A DNA stretch of 7,391 nucleotides. Origin: Acetobacteraceae bacterium. GTDB taxonomy: Bacteria; Pseudomonadota; Alphaproteobacteria; Acetobacterales; Acetobacteraceae. The DNA lies in the NCBI GenBank assembly GCA_030039695.1, contig JASHVB010000337.1:1-7391 (forward strand), in the 5' to 3' direction. The translations under genes and the position numbers were made by a program. The first letter of the stretch is position 1, and the number at the start of each line of letters is the position of its first letter. Below the pieces are notes generated by a model. That model was not told where the DNA came from. It did no database searches and saw only the letters and a list, made by a program, of their open reading frames with translations. Of the stretch, positions 1-7,067 are shown one piece after another.

Positions 1-58
1 CGACGCTGTGAGCCAAGCGGGCGGGTGTCGGGATGGCTGCCGTTGACGCGGCCGGCCG

Positions 59-65
59 AAGGAGG
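59..65 (+). promoter_or_regulatory. Shine-Dalgarno deciding the start of the DUF6790-like gene
   Basis: The sequence AAGGAGG is a near-perfect ribosome binding site. It lies 6 bases before the ATG at 72 and directly abuts the ATG at 66. The 6-base spacing favours 72 as the true start over the in-frame ATGs at 33 and 66. Confidence 0.7.
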
Positions 66-71
66 ATGTCG

Positions 72-650
72 ATGGGCAAGTTGGTTGGGGCCAGCATCAG
101 CCTGCTAATCGCGGCTTCGACACTGACGCTGTTTGTGGTGGGGTTGATTTTCTCGGGTGTGGCCATTCTGCTTTGTCGGCAGCCGGTGAATGCGACCGCG
201 GTGACAGAAAAGCGTCAGTCCGGGTATATCTTCTGGACGATCGGCGTGTCTTTCCTGGTCAATTTCGTGTTCCAGGCCTTCGTCGGTCGTATGTCCGCAG
301 TTATCGGCTGGGCCTATAGCCTGTTTAAAGTCGAGGTCGCGACGGCGAGCCTGGGTTGTTCTGCTGTGGGCTTTCTGGCTGCGTGGCGGAATTTCGACCT
401 GCGACTTGCGGCCATTGTAGGACCGGCAATGTTTCTTCTGGGTGCTGCCGGTCATAGTTACCAAATGATTACTCCGCACGACGTTGCGCCCAGCAACGCG
501 GGGGCGATTTTCGATACGGATATCGGCTTGCCTTTGCTTGGCTCGTGTTGCTGTGGTTGCAGGCGCGGCAGAAGCTGCATCGAAGCGGATCCTGGCATTC
601 TGAACGCCACTGCCGTGCCCGCATCGGCTCCCGGAAGACGCTGGAGCTGA
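72..650 (+). CDS. DUF6790-like small integral membrane protein, C-terminus frameshifted (probable pseudogene)
   Basis: Function is unknown; it resembles the DUF6790 family of small inner-membrane proteins. From the chosen start (ATG 72, strong ribosome binding site) hydrophobic helices are visible at roughly residues 4-30, 50-70, 88-105 and 115-130. Family-like motifs are 'IGVSFLVNFVF', 'NFDLRLAAIVGPAMFLLGAAG', 'YQMITPHDVAPSNAGAIF' and 'TDIGLPLLG'. After 'LPLLG' (about residue 156) the reading frame turns into a Cys/Arg-rich tail with no membrane character. The adjacent frame from 542 reads LVLLWLQARQKLHRSG, which is what the family ends with, so one base was probably lost near 540-542. The restored frame has no stop until 701-703, so the natural gene end may also be damaged. 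The conserved-looking stretch 'GWAYSLFKVEV' seems to differ from the family (usually GWADSPF-like, from memory). Membership is judged from remembered family patterns. Whether the gene is dead or makes a protein with a changed tail is open. Confidence 0.6.
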   Translation: MGKLVGASISLLIAASTLTLFVVGLIFSGVAILLCRQPVNATAVTEKRQSGYIFWTIGVSFLVNFVFQAFVGRMSAVIGWAYSLFKVEVATASLGCSAVGFLAAWRNFDLRLAAIVGPAMFLLGAAGHSYQMITPHDVAPSNAGAIFDTDIGLPLLGSCCCGCRRGRSCIEADPGILNATAVPASAPGRRWS

Positions 651-948
651 CGACGATGCCCGATTTTGGCCATCCCTGGAAATCGCGACGGCGAAGTGGA
701 TGATCCCTCAGATAGCGGTTTCCACTGCCGCCGCCACAATTGATCCATGGACCGGTGTTGGGCGACAGTTCCGGCGACCAGCGGTCGCCGATAGCCTTCG
801 CCAATCCGCTATGCCCGATGGTATCGGCGTTGTTGAGTCGGGGAACGATCAGCCGGCCCACCGTGTTGACCGACCTGGCATCGGCGACTCTGCCGGGCGG
901 GGCGACGGCGGCAATGCTGTCGTCTTCCAGCACGAACCCAGGCGCGAG
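651..948. other. Gene-poor segment between the frameshifted gene and the transposase scar; no identifiable gene
   Basis: Both strands have long open frames here. A minus-strand frame runs on in frame from the IS630 remnant, with residues such as 'VNTVGRLIVPRLNNADTIGH' and 'GPWINCGGGSGNRYLRD'. Plus-strand frames lie opposite. None has a convincing start with a ribosome binding site, and I recognise no family. The minus-strand frame has ordinary-looking composition as far as about position 700, so a remnant of an unidentified gene is possible. High GC alone also produces such open frames. I see no IS630 C-terminus (the usual motif ending in Asn-Pro-Ile-Glu) in any frame here. Confidence 0.35.
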
Positions 949-1311
949 CAGCTCCGAACCCGCCGCGTCGATCGCTGCCTGGGCGCCGACCACTTTATGC
1001 ACCGGCAAATTGTCGATGACGACGCCATCGCCGCGGTTGAGTGGGGTAATAAGGCATTGACTTACAAAAGCAAGAAGCATCGGCCCGTTCATCGCGCCAT
1101 CGAGCACGAAAGGTGCCGTCATCCTACGCAGGCGCAGACCCGCCACGAACGTGATCGTCTTCCGATGGCCCTCTGGGGCGTAGCCAACCAGACGCTCTTC
1201 CCGCAGGCTACGGCCTCACAATCGCACCAGCGCGCTGCTGGTACAGGCTTCGTCTATGAGTACCAGTCGACCAGGACCGCGCACCGGCTGCTCTCGGATC
1301 CAACGTCGACG
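949..1311 (-). pseudogene. IS630-family transposase remnant (internal fragment, in-frame stop)
   Basis: This is a fragment of a DDE-type transposase of the IS630/Tc1-mariner superfamily. Read on the minus strand it gives 'RRRWIREQ', 'GRLVLIDEACTSSALVRL', a stop codon (TGA at 1216-1218), then in the same frame 'GRSLREERLVGYAPEGHRKT', 'TFVAGLRLRRMTAPFVLDG', 'MNGPM' and 'GDGVVIDNLPVHK'. The first catalytic Asp is in VLIDEA (codon 1252-1254) and the second in VVIDNLPVHK. The third acidic residue, in the usual SPDLNPIE motif, is missing because the similarity breaks off after 'AAIDAAGSEL'. The N-terminal helix-turn-helix part is missing too. The stop replaces a residue that is often Arg or Tyr in relatives, so a CGA to TGA transition is a simple explanation. 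With both ends gone and an internal stop it cannot encode an active enzyme. I found no terminal inverted repeats or TA target duplication. Confidence 0.82.
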
Positions 1312-1386
1312 CTGCGACAGCCGTGTATACTTCTGCCCCTTGATGAAGCGACGGTCCTTGCCGCGCAGGCGGCTGTATTCGGCCTT
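1312..1386 (-). pseudogene. ISL3-family transposase remnant, fused in frame to the IS630 remnant
   Basis: About 25 codons read on the minus strand, 'KAEYSRLRGKDRRFIKGQKY' followed by TRLSQ, match the pattern I remember from ISL3-family (DDE_Tnp_ISL3) transposases. There, a Val-Arg-Lys-x-Glu-Tyr segment is followed by Gly-Lys-Asp-Arg-Arg-Phe-Ile-Lys-Gly-Gln-Lys-Tyr-Thr-Leu-Leu-Ser. It does not belong to the IS630 type. It runs in the same reading frame into 'RRRWIREQ' of the IS630 remnant, so the junction lies near 1312. Upstream on the minus strand the similarity stops at about 1386. The piece is short and the assignment rests on memory of the motif, so it is less certain than the IS630 part. 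Confidence 0.55.
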
Positions 1387-1508
1387 GCGCCCAGATGTGA
1401 TGCTGCAGATATCGACACTCACCCGGAATTGAGCAAGATTGCTGCTCCGATTTGGCGACGCAGTTTCCTGCATTCATCAACAGATCTGGCCAATCGGGTA
1501 GGGGGCGC
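1387..1508 (+). other. Leader region of the efflux operon; no clear promoter
   Basis: This stretch of about 120 bases separates the transposase scar from the adaptor start codon and should contain the operon leader and perhaps its promoter. I see no convincing sigma70 -35/-10 pair; TTGAGC at 1429-1434 has no good -10 at 16-18 bases. An imperfect inverted repeat, CCGATTTGGC (1447-1456) and GCCAATCGG (1489-1497), could be an operator or an mRNA stem ending next to the purine-rich ribosome binding site. It may also be chance. No divergently transcribed regulator gene is present. Confidence 0.3.
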
Positions 1509-2594
1509 ATGACCCGGAGGCGCGCGACGTCCCTGTTCGTGCTCTTATTGGTGGCCATTGCGGGCGCCGTCGTTTTCGATCGATACAAAGGCCGGACCGA
1601 CGCCCCGGGTGCGGCGGGGTTCGTTGCCGTCCAGAGTGTCTCGACCACGCCGGTCAAGGTCGGGCCGATGGTCGAGGAAGTCAGGTCGTACGGCAACCTG
1701 GTCGCGACTCGGAGCGTCAAGATCGCGCCGGAGGCCCCAGGCGTGGTGAGGGCTCTCCTGTTCCGGGACGGAGAGAAGGTCGCTGCCGGCGCTGCCTTGG
1801 TCCAGATGGATCAGACCATCGCGCTGGCCCAGTTGGACGCGGCGCGCGCGCAAGCCGAAACCGATCTGCAGAACCTTCGTCGCACCCAGTCGCTGTCCCG
1901 GCAGGGCCTCGAGTCAACCTACACGACAGAGCAGGCGCAATCGCGCGCGGCCGCGTCGCAGGCCAATGTGCAGATAAACGATGCCAAGCTCTCCCAGCAG
2001 ACGCTCCGCGCTCCCTTCGCCGGCACGCTGACGTCGGCGCAGGTGGATGTCGGCGCGCTTGTGAATATGGGACAGACCATCGTCACGCTCGAGGACACCA
2101 GCAAACTCGACGTCGAGTTCCGCCTTCCGTCGGCGGTCGCCTGGCGGGTGAGGCCGGACATGCCCATCCACATAACCGTCCCCGATACCCCGGCCGCCTC
2201 CATCCCGGACGGCCGGCTGTCGTTCATCAACCCGGTCATTTCCACCGACACGCGCTCCATTCTGCTTCGTGCGGAGGTCGACAATGTCGTGGCACATGTC
2301 CGACCCGGGCTGTACGTCCGCGTGACCGTCGATCTGAGCGTCCACCAAAAGGCGCTGATCGTTCCCACCAGCGCGATAGGCTTCAGCCTTGCCGGCTCCT
2401 ACGTATTTATCGTGGATGACAAGAATATCGTGCACCAGCGCAGCGTGACCGTCGGCCTGACCAACGGGGAGCGGTCAGAAATTCTCACCGGCGTCAACGC
2501 CGGAGAGCAAGTCGTTACCGTTGGCCAGTTCCGCCTCCGGGATGGCGATACGGTCAAGATTATCCCGCCGACGCCAGCCAAAAGTGCCGTCTGA
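1509..2594 (+). CDS. RND efflux periplasmic adaptor subunit (membrane fusion protein)
   Basis: This is the adaptor that links the inner-membrane RND pump to the outer-membrane channel. It has 361 residues from the ATG at 1509, which has a purine-rich stretch (TAGGGGG, 1499-1505) just upstream. An upstream in-frame ATG at 1452 would place 19 non-signal-like residues before the membrane segment and was rejected. After a basic N-terminus (MTRRRAT) comes one hydrophobic anchor, about residues 8-23, with no lipobox cysteine, so it is probably anchored by the helix rather than by lipid. Then follow the first lipoyl half (about 66-101, 'APGVVRALLFRDGEKVAAGA'), a short alpha-hairpin (about 102-163, rich in Ala, Gln, Leu), the second lipoyl half (164-197, 'LRAPFAGTL'), a beta-barrel domain (about 198-275) and a membrane-proximal domain (about 280-352, from 'ALIVPTSAI'). 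Domain order and length fit the HlyD/AcrA-type family (TIGR01730-like). Its TGA overlaps the ATG of the pump gene (TGATG), indicating translational coupling. Substrate cannot be read from the sequence. Confidence 0.93.
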   Translation: MTRRRATSLFVLLLVAIAGAVVFDRYKGRTDAPGAAGFVAVQSVSTTPVKVGPMVEEVRSYGNLVATRSVKIAPEAPGVVRALLFRDGEKVAAGAALVQMDQTIALAQLDAARAQAETDLQNLRRTQSLSRQGLESTYTTEQAQSRAAASQANVQINDAKLSQQTLRAPFAGTLTSAQVDVGALVNMGQTIVTLEDTSKLDVEFRLPSAVAWRVRPDMPIHITVPDTPAASIPDGRLSFINPVISTDTRSILLRAEVDNVVAHVRPGLYVRVTVDLSVHQKALIVPTSAIGFSLAGSYVFIVDDKNIVHQRSVTVGLTNGERSEILTGVNAGEQVVTVGQFRLRDGDTVKIIPPTPAKSAV

Positions 2595-5500
2595 TGTGGC
2601 TGTCGAACTTTTGCATCCAGCGTCCGGTCTTTACTATCGTCATCAATGTTATCCTGGCGATCCTGGGGCTTTGGGCCGTCCGGGACCTGCAAGTCCGACA
2701 GTATCCTAAGCTGACGTTACCCAACGTCACGATCGTAACGGCGTATCCCGGCGCCGATCCCAGACTCGTCGAGCGACAGGTTACCTCCCAGTTGGAAGCT
2801 GCCGTCGGCGCGGCGTCGGGCATCGAGACAATGAGTTCGACCAGCGAGGAAGGCGTCAGCACGATCCAGGCGACCTTCCTGGCGGGCACCAGCCCCACCG
2901 ACGCGCTCAACGACGTCCGCGGGAAGGTATCGGCCGCGCAAGCCAAACTGCCACCCGGCATCGTCCCGCCCGTGATCACGCAGATCAGCACCGATGGGCA
3001 GCCGATACTCTATCTGGCGTTCGCCAGTACGAAACTGAGCGAAATGGCGGTCACCGCCTTTATACAGAATGACATCGTGCCGCGCCTGTCCACCATCCCA
3101 GGGGTGGCACAGGTGCAGCTCATCGGCGACCGGCAATACGCCATCCGGCTGCAGCTCGACCCGGTGCGGATGGCCGCTTATGGCGTGACCGTCGATGACG
3201 TACAAAGCGCGCTGGCACAGCAAAATATTGAGACTCCGGGCGGCCAAATCCGCCGCACGGACTTCTCCATTTCCGTGCTGGTCGATACGACACTGCAAAA
3301 GCTGAGCGAGTTCGACGCACTGCTGCTGCGCCGAGGTTCGGATGGGGCCGAGGTTCGTCTGTCGGATATCGGGAAGGCAATCGTCGGACCGAATCAGTCG
3401 CTGACCGGGTTTCGCTACGCCGGCAAGCCCGCGGTTGCGGTCGGACTGGTGCCGCAGTCCACCGCAAACCCGCTGGCGATCAGCGCCGCGGCCAGGGCGA
3501 TGCTACCGGACCTCCAGAGCATTGCGCCGCCGGGTCTGACCATCGACATGGCGTTCGACACGTCGGGACCGGTCAAGGCGTCAGTTGTCGAGGTGGCGAA
3601 AACGGTCTTTGTCGCCACAGCCCTCGTGCTCGCGGTTGTCGTGCTCTTCGTCGGCTCTTTTCGCACCAGCCTGATCCCGATGGTCACCATCCCGCTGTCG
3701 CTACTCGGCACGCTGGTGTTCATCGACTGGCTGGGATTTACAATCAACATCTTTTCGCTGCTCGCATTGGTGCTCGCGGTCGGGCTGGTCGTGGATGACG
3801 CCATCGTCGAGGTGGAGAACGTTCAGCGCCACGTCGACGCCGGTATGTCCGCGATGGACGCCACCTTCCTGGGTAGCCAGGAGGTCGGATTTGCGGTTAT
3901 CGTTACAACGATCACGCTGGCATCGGTGTTTGCCCCGATGGGTTTCGCGAGCGGAACGATAGGCGAGATTTTCCAGGAATTCGCCTTCACCCTGGCGATC
4001 TGCATCCTGCTGTCAGGCTTCATCGCACGCACATTGTCGCCCATGATGTGCGGCCGATTGATCTATTCCCGAAAGACAACCGGCTATTCAGGCTTCGTGA
4101 TGCGGCTCACCGAGCGGGTTACGAACGCCTATCGCCACGCCGTAACGATCGCCCTCGGCCACCGCTGGCTCGTCGTGCTGGCGGTCGGTGCTGTGATCGC
4201 GGGTACGGCCACGATTGCCGGACGTATCCCGGCGGCGGTCTCACCGAAGGAAGACGTGGCCTACGTCGCCCTGAAATTCGATGGTCCGACCAACGCTTCG
4301 CTACAATACCTCGCCAGCTGGACTGGCAAGGCCGAGGCCATCATTGCCCGTGATCCCGATGTGGCTAACACGTTGGTCATGCTCGGCATGCCGATGCAGA
4401 ACCAGGCGCTGGCCATTGTATCCTTCAAGGACTGGAGCAAGCGTAAACGGACCTCGACTGAGATCATGGATTCCGTGATGGCGAAGCTGGATGACCTGCC
4501 CGGTATCGAGACGACAGTCTTCGCCTCGGATCCGCTGGCCGGTGTCGGGTCGGGGCAGCCGGTGCAGTGGATCTTGGAAACCTCGAAACCGTATGACGAA
4601 CTGGCCGAAGCCGCGGCAGCGGTCATATCGGCGTCACGGCACGCCAAATCGTTTGAAAATGTCACCGTAGACCTCAACATGAATACGCCGAACGTCTTGG
4701 TCAGCATCGATCGTGCGGCGGCCGCCGATGTGGGCGTACCGGTCGCGACGATTGGCGCAACCATCCAGGCGCTCCTGGGCGGGCAACGGGCTTCCACCTT
4801 CGTGGATCAGGGCGACATCTATAATGTTCTCATCGAGCTGCCTGCGGATCTCGCAGGTGATCCCAACTCCCTGGCAGATGTCTATGTCATGGGCCGCTCC
4901 CAGGACCTGATCCCGCTGCGATCGCTGATCACCATCAAGCAGGTTGGCGGAGCTGCGATGTTGCCTCGGACGGACCAGATGAACTCGGCGACGCTGGGCG
5001 CGGACCCGCTGCCCGGTCACAGCGTGGCCGAGGCAACGGCGGAACTCAGGGACATCGCTGAGCGGATCTTGCCCCCTGGTATCCGGATCACCGCCAGCGC
5101 GGCAACCCGCGCACTGGAGCAGTCGGCGATCGGCATGGCTTTGGTCATGCTGCTGGCGATCGTGTTCATCTACCTCGTACTCAGCGCTCAGTTCGAGAGT
5201 TTTCGCGACGCCGGCATCATTCTCTCGGTCGTTCCCCTGGCGGTATGCGGAGCGATCTTTGGCCTCTACGTCTTCGATGGCTCCTACAATCTGTACAGCG
5301 TCATTGGCTTCGTGGCGCTCGTCGGCTTGATCGCCAAGCATGGCATCTTGATCGTCGAGTTCACCAACCAGCTACGCAACGCAGGACGCAATCTGCATGA
5401 CGCCTTGATCGAGGCCGCCACGCTCCGGCTGCGGCCCATCGTGATGACCGCTACGGCAACGGTCCTGGGCGCGCTGCCGCTCGCCTTTGCCGCTGGATCT

Positions 5501-5686
5501 GGTGCCGGTGGCCGCTCCGAAATCGGCATCGTCATCTCCGTCGGCATGCTCTTCGGTACGCTGGTCTCGCTCTTTGTTCTTCCCGCAGTCTACTCGCTGC
5601 TGGCATCGAAAGCCCGTCACGGCATCATTCCCGTGCCGGATTTCATCCTGGTCCATGGCGCGGGGCAGAAGCATGCTGCTGAGTGA
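2594..5686 (+). CDS. RND multidrug efflux transporter, inner-membrane permease (HAE1/AcrB type)
   Basis: This is the proton-driven pump of the tripartite system, expected to act as an inner-membrane trimer taking amphiphilic compounds from the periplasm or outer leaflet. It has 1030 residues, full length for the family (about 1025-1050). The N-terminus 'MWLSNFCIQRPVFTIVINVI' is typical, with helix 1 at about 10-30. Helices 2-6 lie at about 332-485, helix 7 at about 522-543 and helices 8-12 at about 846-1003. Two large periplasmic domains lie between helices 1 and 2 and between helices 7 and 8. The proton-relay residues are all there: Asp401-Asp402 in helix 4 (GLVVDDAIVEVENV), Lys915 in helix 10 (GLIAKHGILIVEF), and Arg945 and Thr952 at helix 11 (LRLRPIVMT). 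By spacing they correspond to AcrB D407/D408, K940, R971 and T978. A heavy-metal pump is unlikely from the motifs; an organic substrate is inferred. The start overlaps the adaptor stop by one base, and the 3' end overlaps the TolC gene start by 14 bases. No frameshift or truncation is seen. Confidence 0.96.
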   Translation: MWLSNFCIQRPVFTIVINVILAILGLWAVRDLQVRQYPKLTLPNVTIVTAYPGADPRLVERQVTSQLEAAVGAASGIETMSSTSEEGVSTIQATFLAGTSPTDALNDVRGKVSAAQAKLPPGIVPPVITQISTDGQPILYLAFASTKLSEMAVTAFIQNDIVPRLSTIPGVAQVQLIGDRQYAIRLQLDPVRMAAYGVTVDDVQSALAQQNIETPGGQIRRTDFSISVLVDTTLQKLSEFDALLLRRGSDGAEVRLSDIGKAIVGPNQSLTGFRYAGKPAVAVGLVPQSTANPLAISAAARAMLPDLQSIAPPGLTIDMAFDTSGPVKASVVEVAKTVFVATALVLAVVVLFVGSFRTSLIPMVTIPLSLLGTLVFIDWLGFTINIFSLLALVLAVGLVVDDAIVEVENVQRHVDAGMSAMDATFLGSQEVGFAVIVTTITLASVFAPMGFASGTIGEIFQEFAFTLAICILLSGFIARTLSPMMCGRLIYSRKTTGYSGFVMRLTERVTNAYRHAVTIALGHRWLVVLAVGAVIAGTATIAGRIPAAVSPKEDVAYVALKFDGPTNASLQYLASWTGKAEAIIARDPDVANTLVMLGMPMQNQALAIVSFKDWSKRKRTSTEIMDSVMAKLDDLPGIETTVFASDPLAGVGSGQPVQWILETSKPYDELAEAAAAVISASRHAKSFENVTVDLNMNTPNVLVSIDRAAAADVGVPVATIGATIQALLGGQRASTFVDQGDIYNVLIELPADLAGDPNSLADVYVMGRSQDLIPLRSLITIKQVGGAAMLPRTDQMNSATLGADPLPGHSVAEATAELRDIAERILPPGIRITASAATRALEQSAIGMALVMLLAIVFIYLVLSAQFESFRDAGIILSVVPLAVCGAIFGLYVFDGSYNLYSVIGFVALVGLIAKHGILIVEFTNQLRNAGRNLHDALIEAATLRLRPIVMTATATVLGALPLAFAAGSGAGGRSEIGIVISVGMLFGTLVSLFVLPAVYSLLASKARHGIIPVPDFILVHGAGQKHAAE

Positions 5687-7058
5687 CCTGCGAACCACCG
5701 TTCATCGTCACAGGCTCGGCCTCTGTGCCGGCATGCTCGTCGCGGTGACGACACCCGCCCGCGCCGACACATTCCTGGACACGCTGAGCTACGCCTACAA
5801 TTACAATACCGACCTCGTTGCGGCCCGGGCGCGGCTGCGCGCGACAGACGAGCAGGTGCCCCAGGCATTGGCTGGTTGGCGGCCCACAGTCATCCTGAAC
5901 GGCAGCGCCGGCTATCAAGATTTCAACACCACCACAAGCAGTCTGATTCCTGTGCCGTTCTCCTTCAAGCAGGCACCCTACGGCGGCAATCTTCAATTCA
6001 AGCAGCCGATTTACTCGGGCGGCGGTAACACGGCGGCCTTGGCTCAGTCGGGTGAGAATGTACGGGCTGCGCGCGCGGATCTGCAGAGCACGGAACAGAC
6101 CGTTCTGGAACAGGCGGCGGAAGCCTATGACGACGTGCTCCGTGCAAGGGCATTGCTAAGACTTGACCAGGATCTCGAAGCGGAACTGCGCGAGGGGCAT
6201 CGCGAGATCGAAATCCGCATGAGAGCCGGGCAGCTGACGCAAACCGACGTCGACCAGGCGGCCAGCCGGTTATCGGCCGCGACGGCACAACGGATCGGTG
6301 AAGAGGGTGACCTGCAGGCCGCGAATGCGCGTTTCCTGGCCGCTGTTGGGCGCCCGCCCGGGCCACAATTGGCGCCGCACGGGCTTCCTCCCGGCTTACC
6401 CGTCAGCGCCGAGGAGGCTGCCAGGCTGGCGCAGATCAACAGCCCTGTCGTGCGGGCGAGTATCTACCGCATGCGGGCGGCGGAACAGGCCGTTGCGGTG
6501 GCCAAGGCGAAGTTGCTGCCCAACATCAGTCTCAGCGCGACCCTTGGCGCCGACCAGGGCGTGACCATCCCGACAATCGGCACAAAGCAGGCAAGCATCA
6601 CTCTCAATCTTGCGGTGCCCCTGTATCAGGGCGGCGCTGCGTCATCGGCGGTGCGGCAGGCAAAGGACACGGCCCTGCAGCTCAAGACCGAGACGCAGTC
6701 CTCGATCCGCGACGCCAAGCGGGATGCTGAAGTGGCTTACGCGACCTGGCAAGCAACGACTCAGAAATTGCAGGAACAGTTCACGCAAGAACGGCTGGCT
6801 GAGATTGCGTTCGACGGCGTCCGGCGAGAGGCCGATGTCGGCGCGAAAACAACCTTCGAGTTGCTCGGACAATTGCAGGAACTGTTCAATTCGCGCGCCA
6901 GTACCATCCAGTCGCGCTACGACGTTGCGTCTGATGCCTATCGGCTGCTGGTCGCGATCGATCGCTTCACGGCCGCCGATCTCATGCTGCAGACGCCGCT
7001 TTATGATCCAAAGCTGCATTACGACGAGGTAAAGGATGAGGGGTCCATGCTGCCCTGA
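5673..7058 (+). CDS. TolC-family outer-membrane efflux channel
   Basis: This is the outer-membrane exit duct of the pump. It has 461 residues from the ATG at 5673, which lies inside the end of the permease gene (14-base overlap). The longer in-frame reading from 5487 would lie deep in the permease and lacks a signal peptide at its start. From 5673 a plausible Sec signal peptide is seen: basic residues, a hydrophobic stretch 'LGLCAGMLVAV', then TPARA with cleavage likely between residues 31 and 32. No lipobox cysteine follows, so it looks TolC-like rather than an OprM/NodT lipoprotein. The internal duplication of the family shows as two matching strands, 'QPIYSGGGNTAALAQ' (about 111-125) and 'VPLYQGGAASSAVRQA' (about 315-330). 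Each is followed by long Ala/Gln/Glu-rich helices (about 125-225 and 325-430) that would form the periplasmic alpha-barrel. The family also serves type I secretion, but here the adjoining genes argue for RND efflux. It ends 9 bases before the convergent gene on the right. Confidence 0.93.
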   Translation: MLLSDLRTTVHRHRLGLCAGMLVAVTTPARADTFLDTLSYAYNYNTDLVAARARLRATDEQVPQALAGWRPTVILNGSAGYQDFNTTTSSLIPVPFSFKQAPYGGNLQFKQPIYSGGGNTAALAQSGENVRAARADLQSTEQTVLEQAAEAYDDVLRARALLRLDQDLEAELREGHREIEIRMRAGQLTQTDVDQAASRLSAATAQRIGEEGDLQAANARFLAAVGRPPGPQLAPHGLPPGLPVSAEEAARLAQINSPVVRASIYRMRAAEQAVAVAKAKLLPNISLSATLGADQGVTIPTIGTKQASITLNLAVPLYQGGAASSAVRQAKDTALQLKTETQSSIRDAKRDAEVAYATWQATTQKLQEQFTQERLAEIAFDGVRREADVGAKTTFELLGQLQELFNSRASTIQSRYDVASDAYRLLVAIDRFTAADLMLQTPLYDPKLHYDEVKDEGSMLP

Positions 7059-7067
7059 TTTGCCAAC

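Noticed and set aside
421..453. Perfect 8-base inverted repeat GACCGGCA / TGCCGGTC
   Set aside because: It lies inside a conserved part of the DUF6790-like coding sequence with no T-run after it, so a terminator is unlikely.
469..1146. Minus-strand 225-residue open frame as one intact protein
   Set aside because: Only its first part (about residues 1-66) is IS630 transposase. The real protein would begin upstream of the stop at 1216-1218, and the rest lacks the family C-terminus and runs antisense through another gene.
700..1512. Plus-strand 270-residue open frame ahead of the efflux operon
   Set aside because: It lies opposite the transposase remnants, has no recognisable domain, and is best explained as an antisense shadow in GC-rich DNA.
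4634..5341. Minus-strand 235-residue open frame inside the RND permease gene
   Set aside because: It is fully antisense to a well-supported gene; the composition (rich in Arg, Asp, Gln, His) is typical of a shadow frame.
5487..5672. N-terminal extension of the TolC-family protein
   Set aside because: It would overlap the permease gene by 200 bases and bury the signal peptide; the ATG at 5673 gives a proper signal sequence.
6954..6965. Palindrome GCGATCGATCGC
   Set aside because: It is inside the TolC-family gene and encodes ordinary residues (AIDRF region); such palindromes are expected by chance in GATC/CG-rich DNA.
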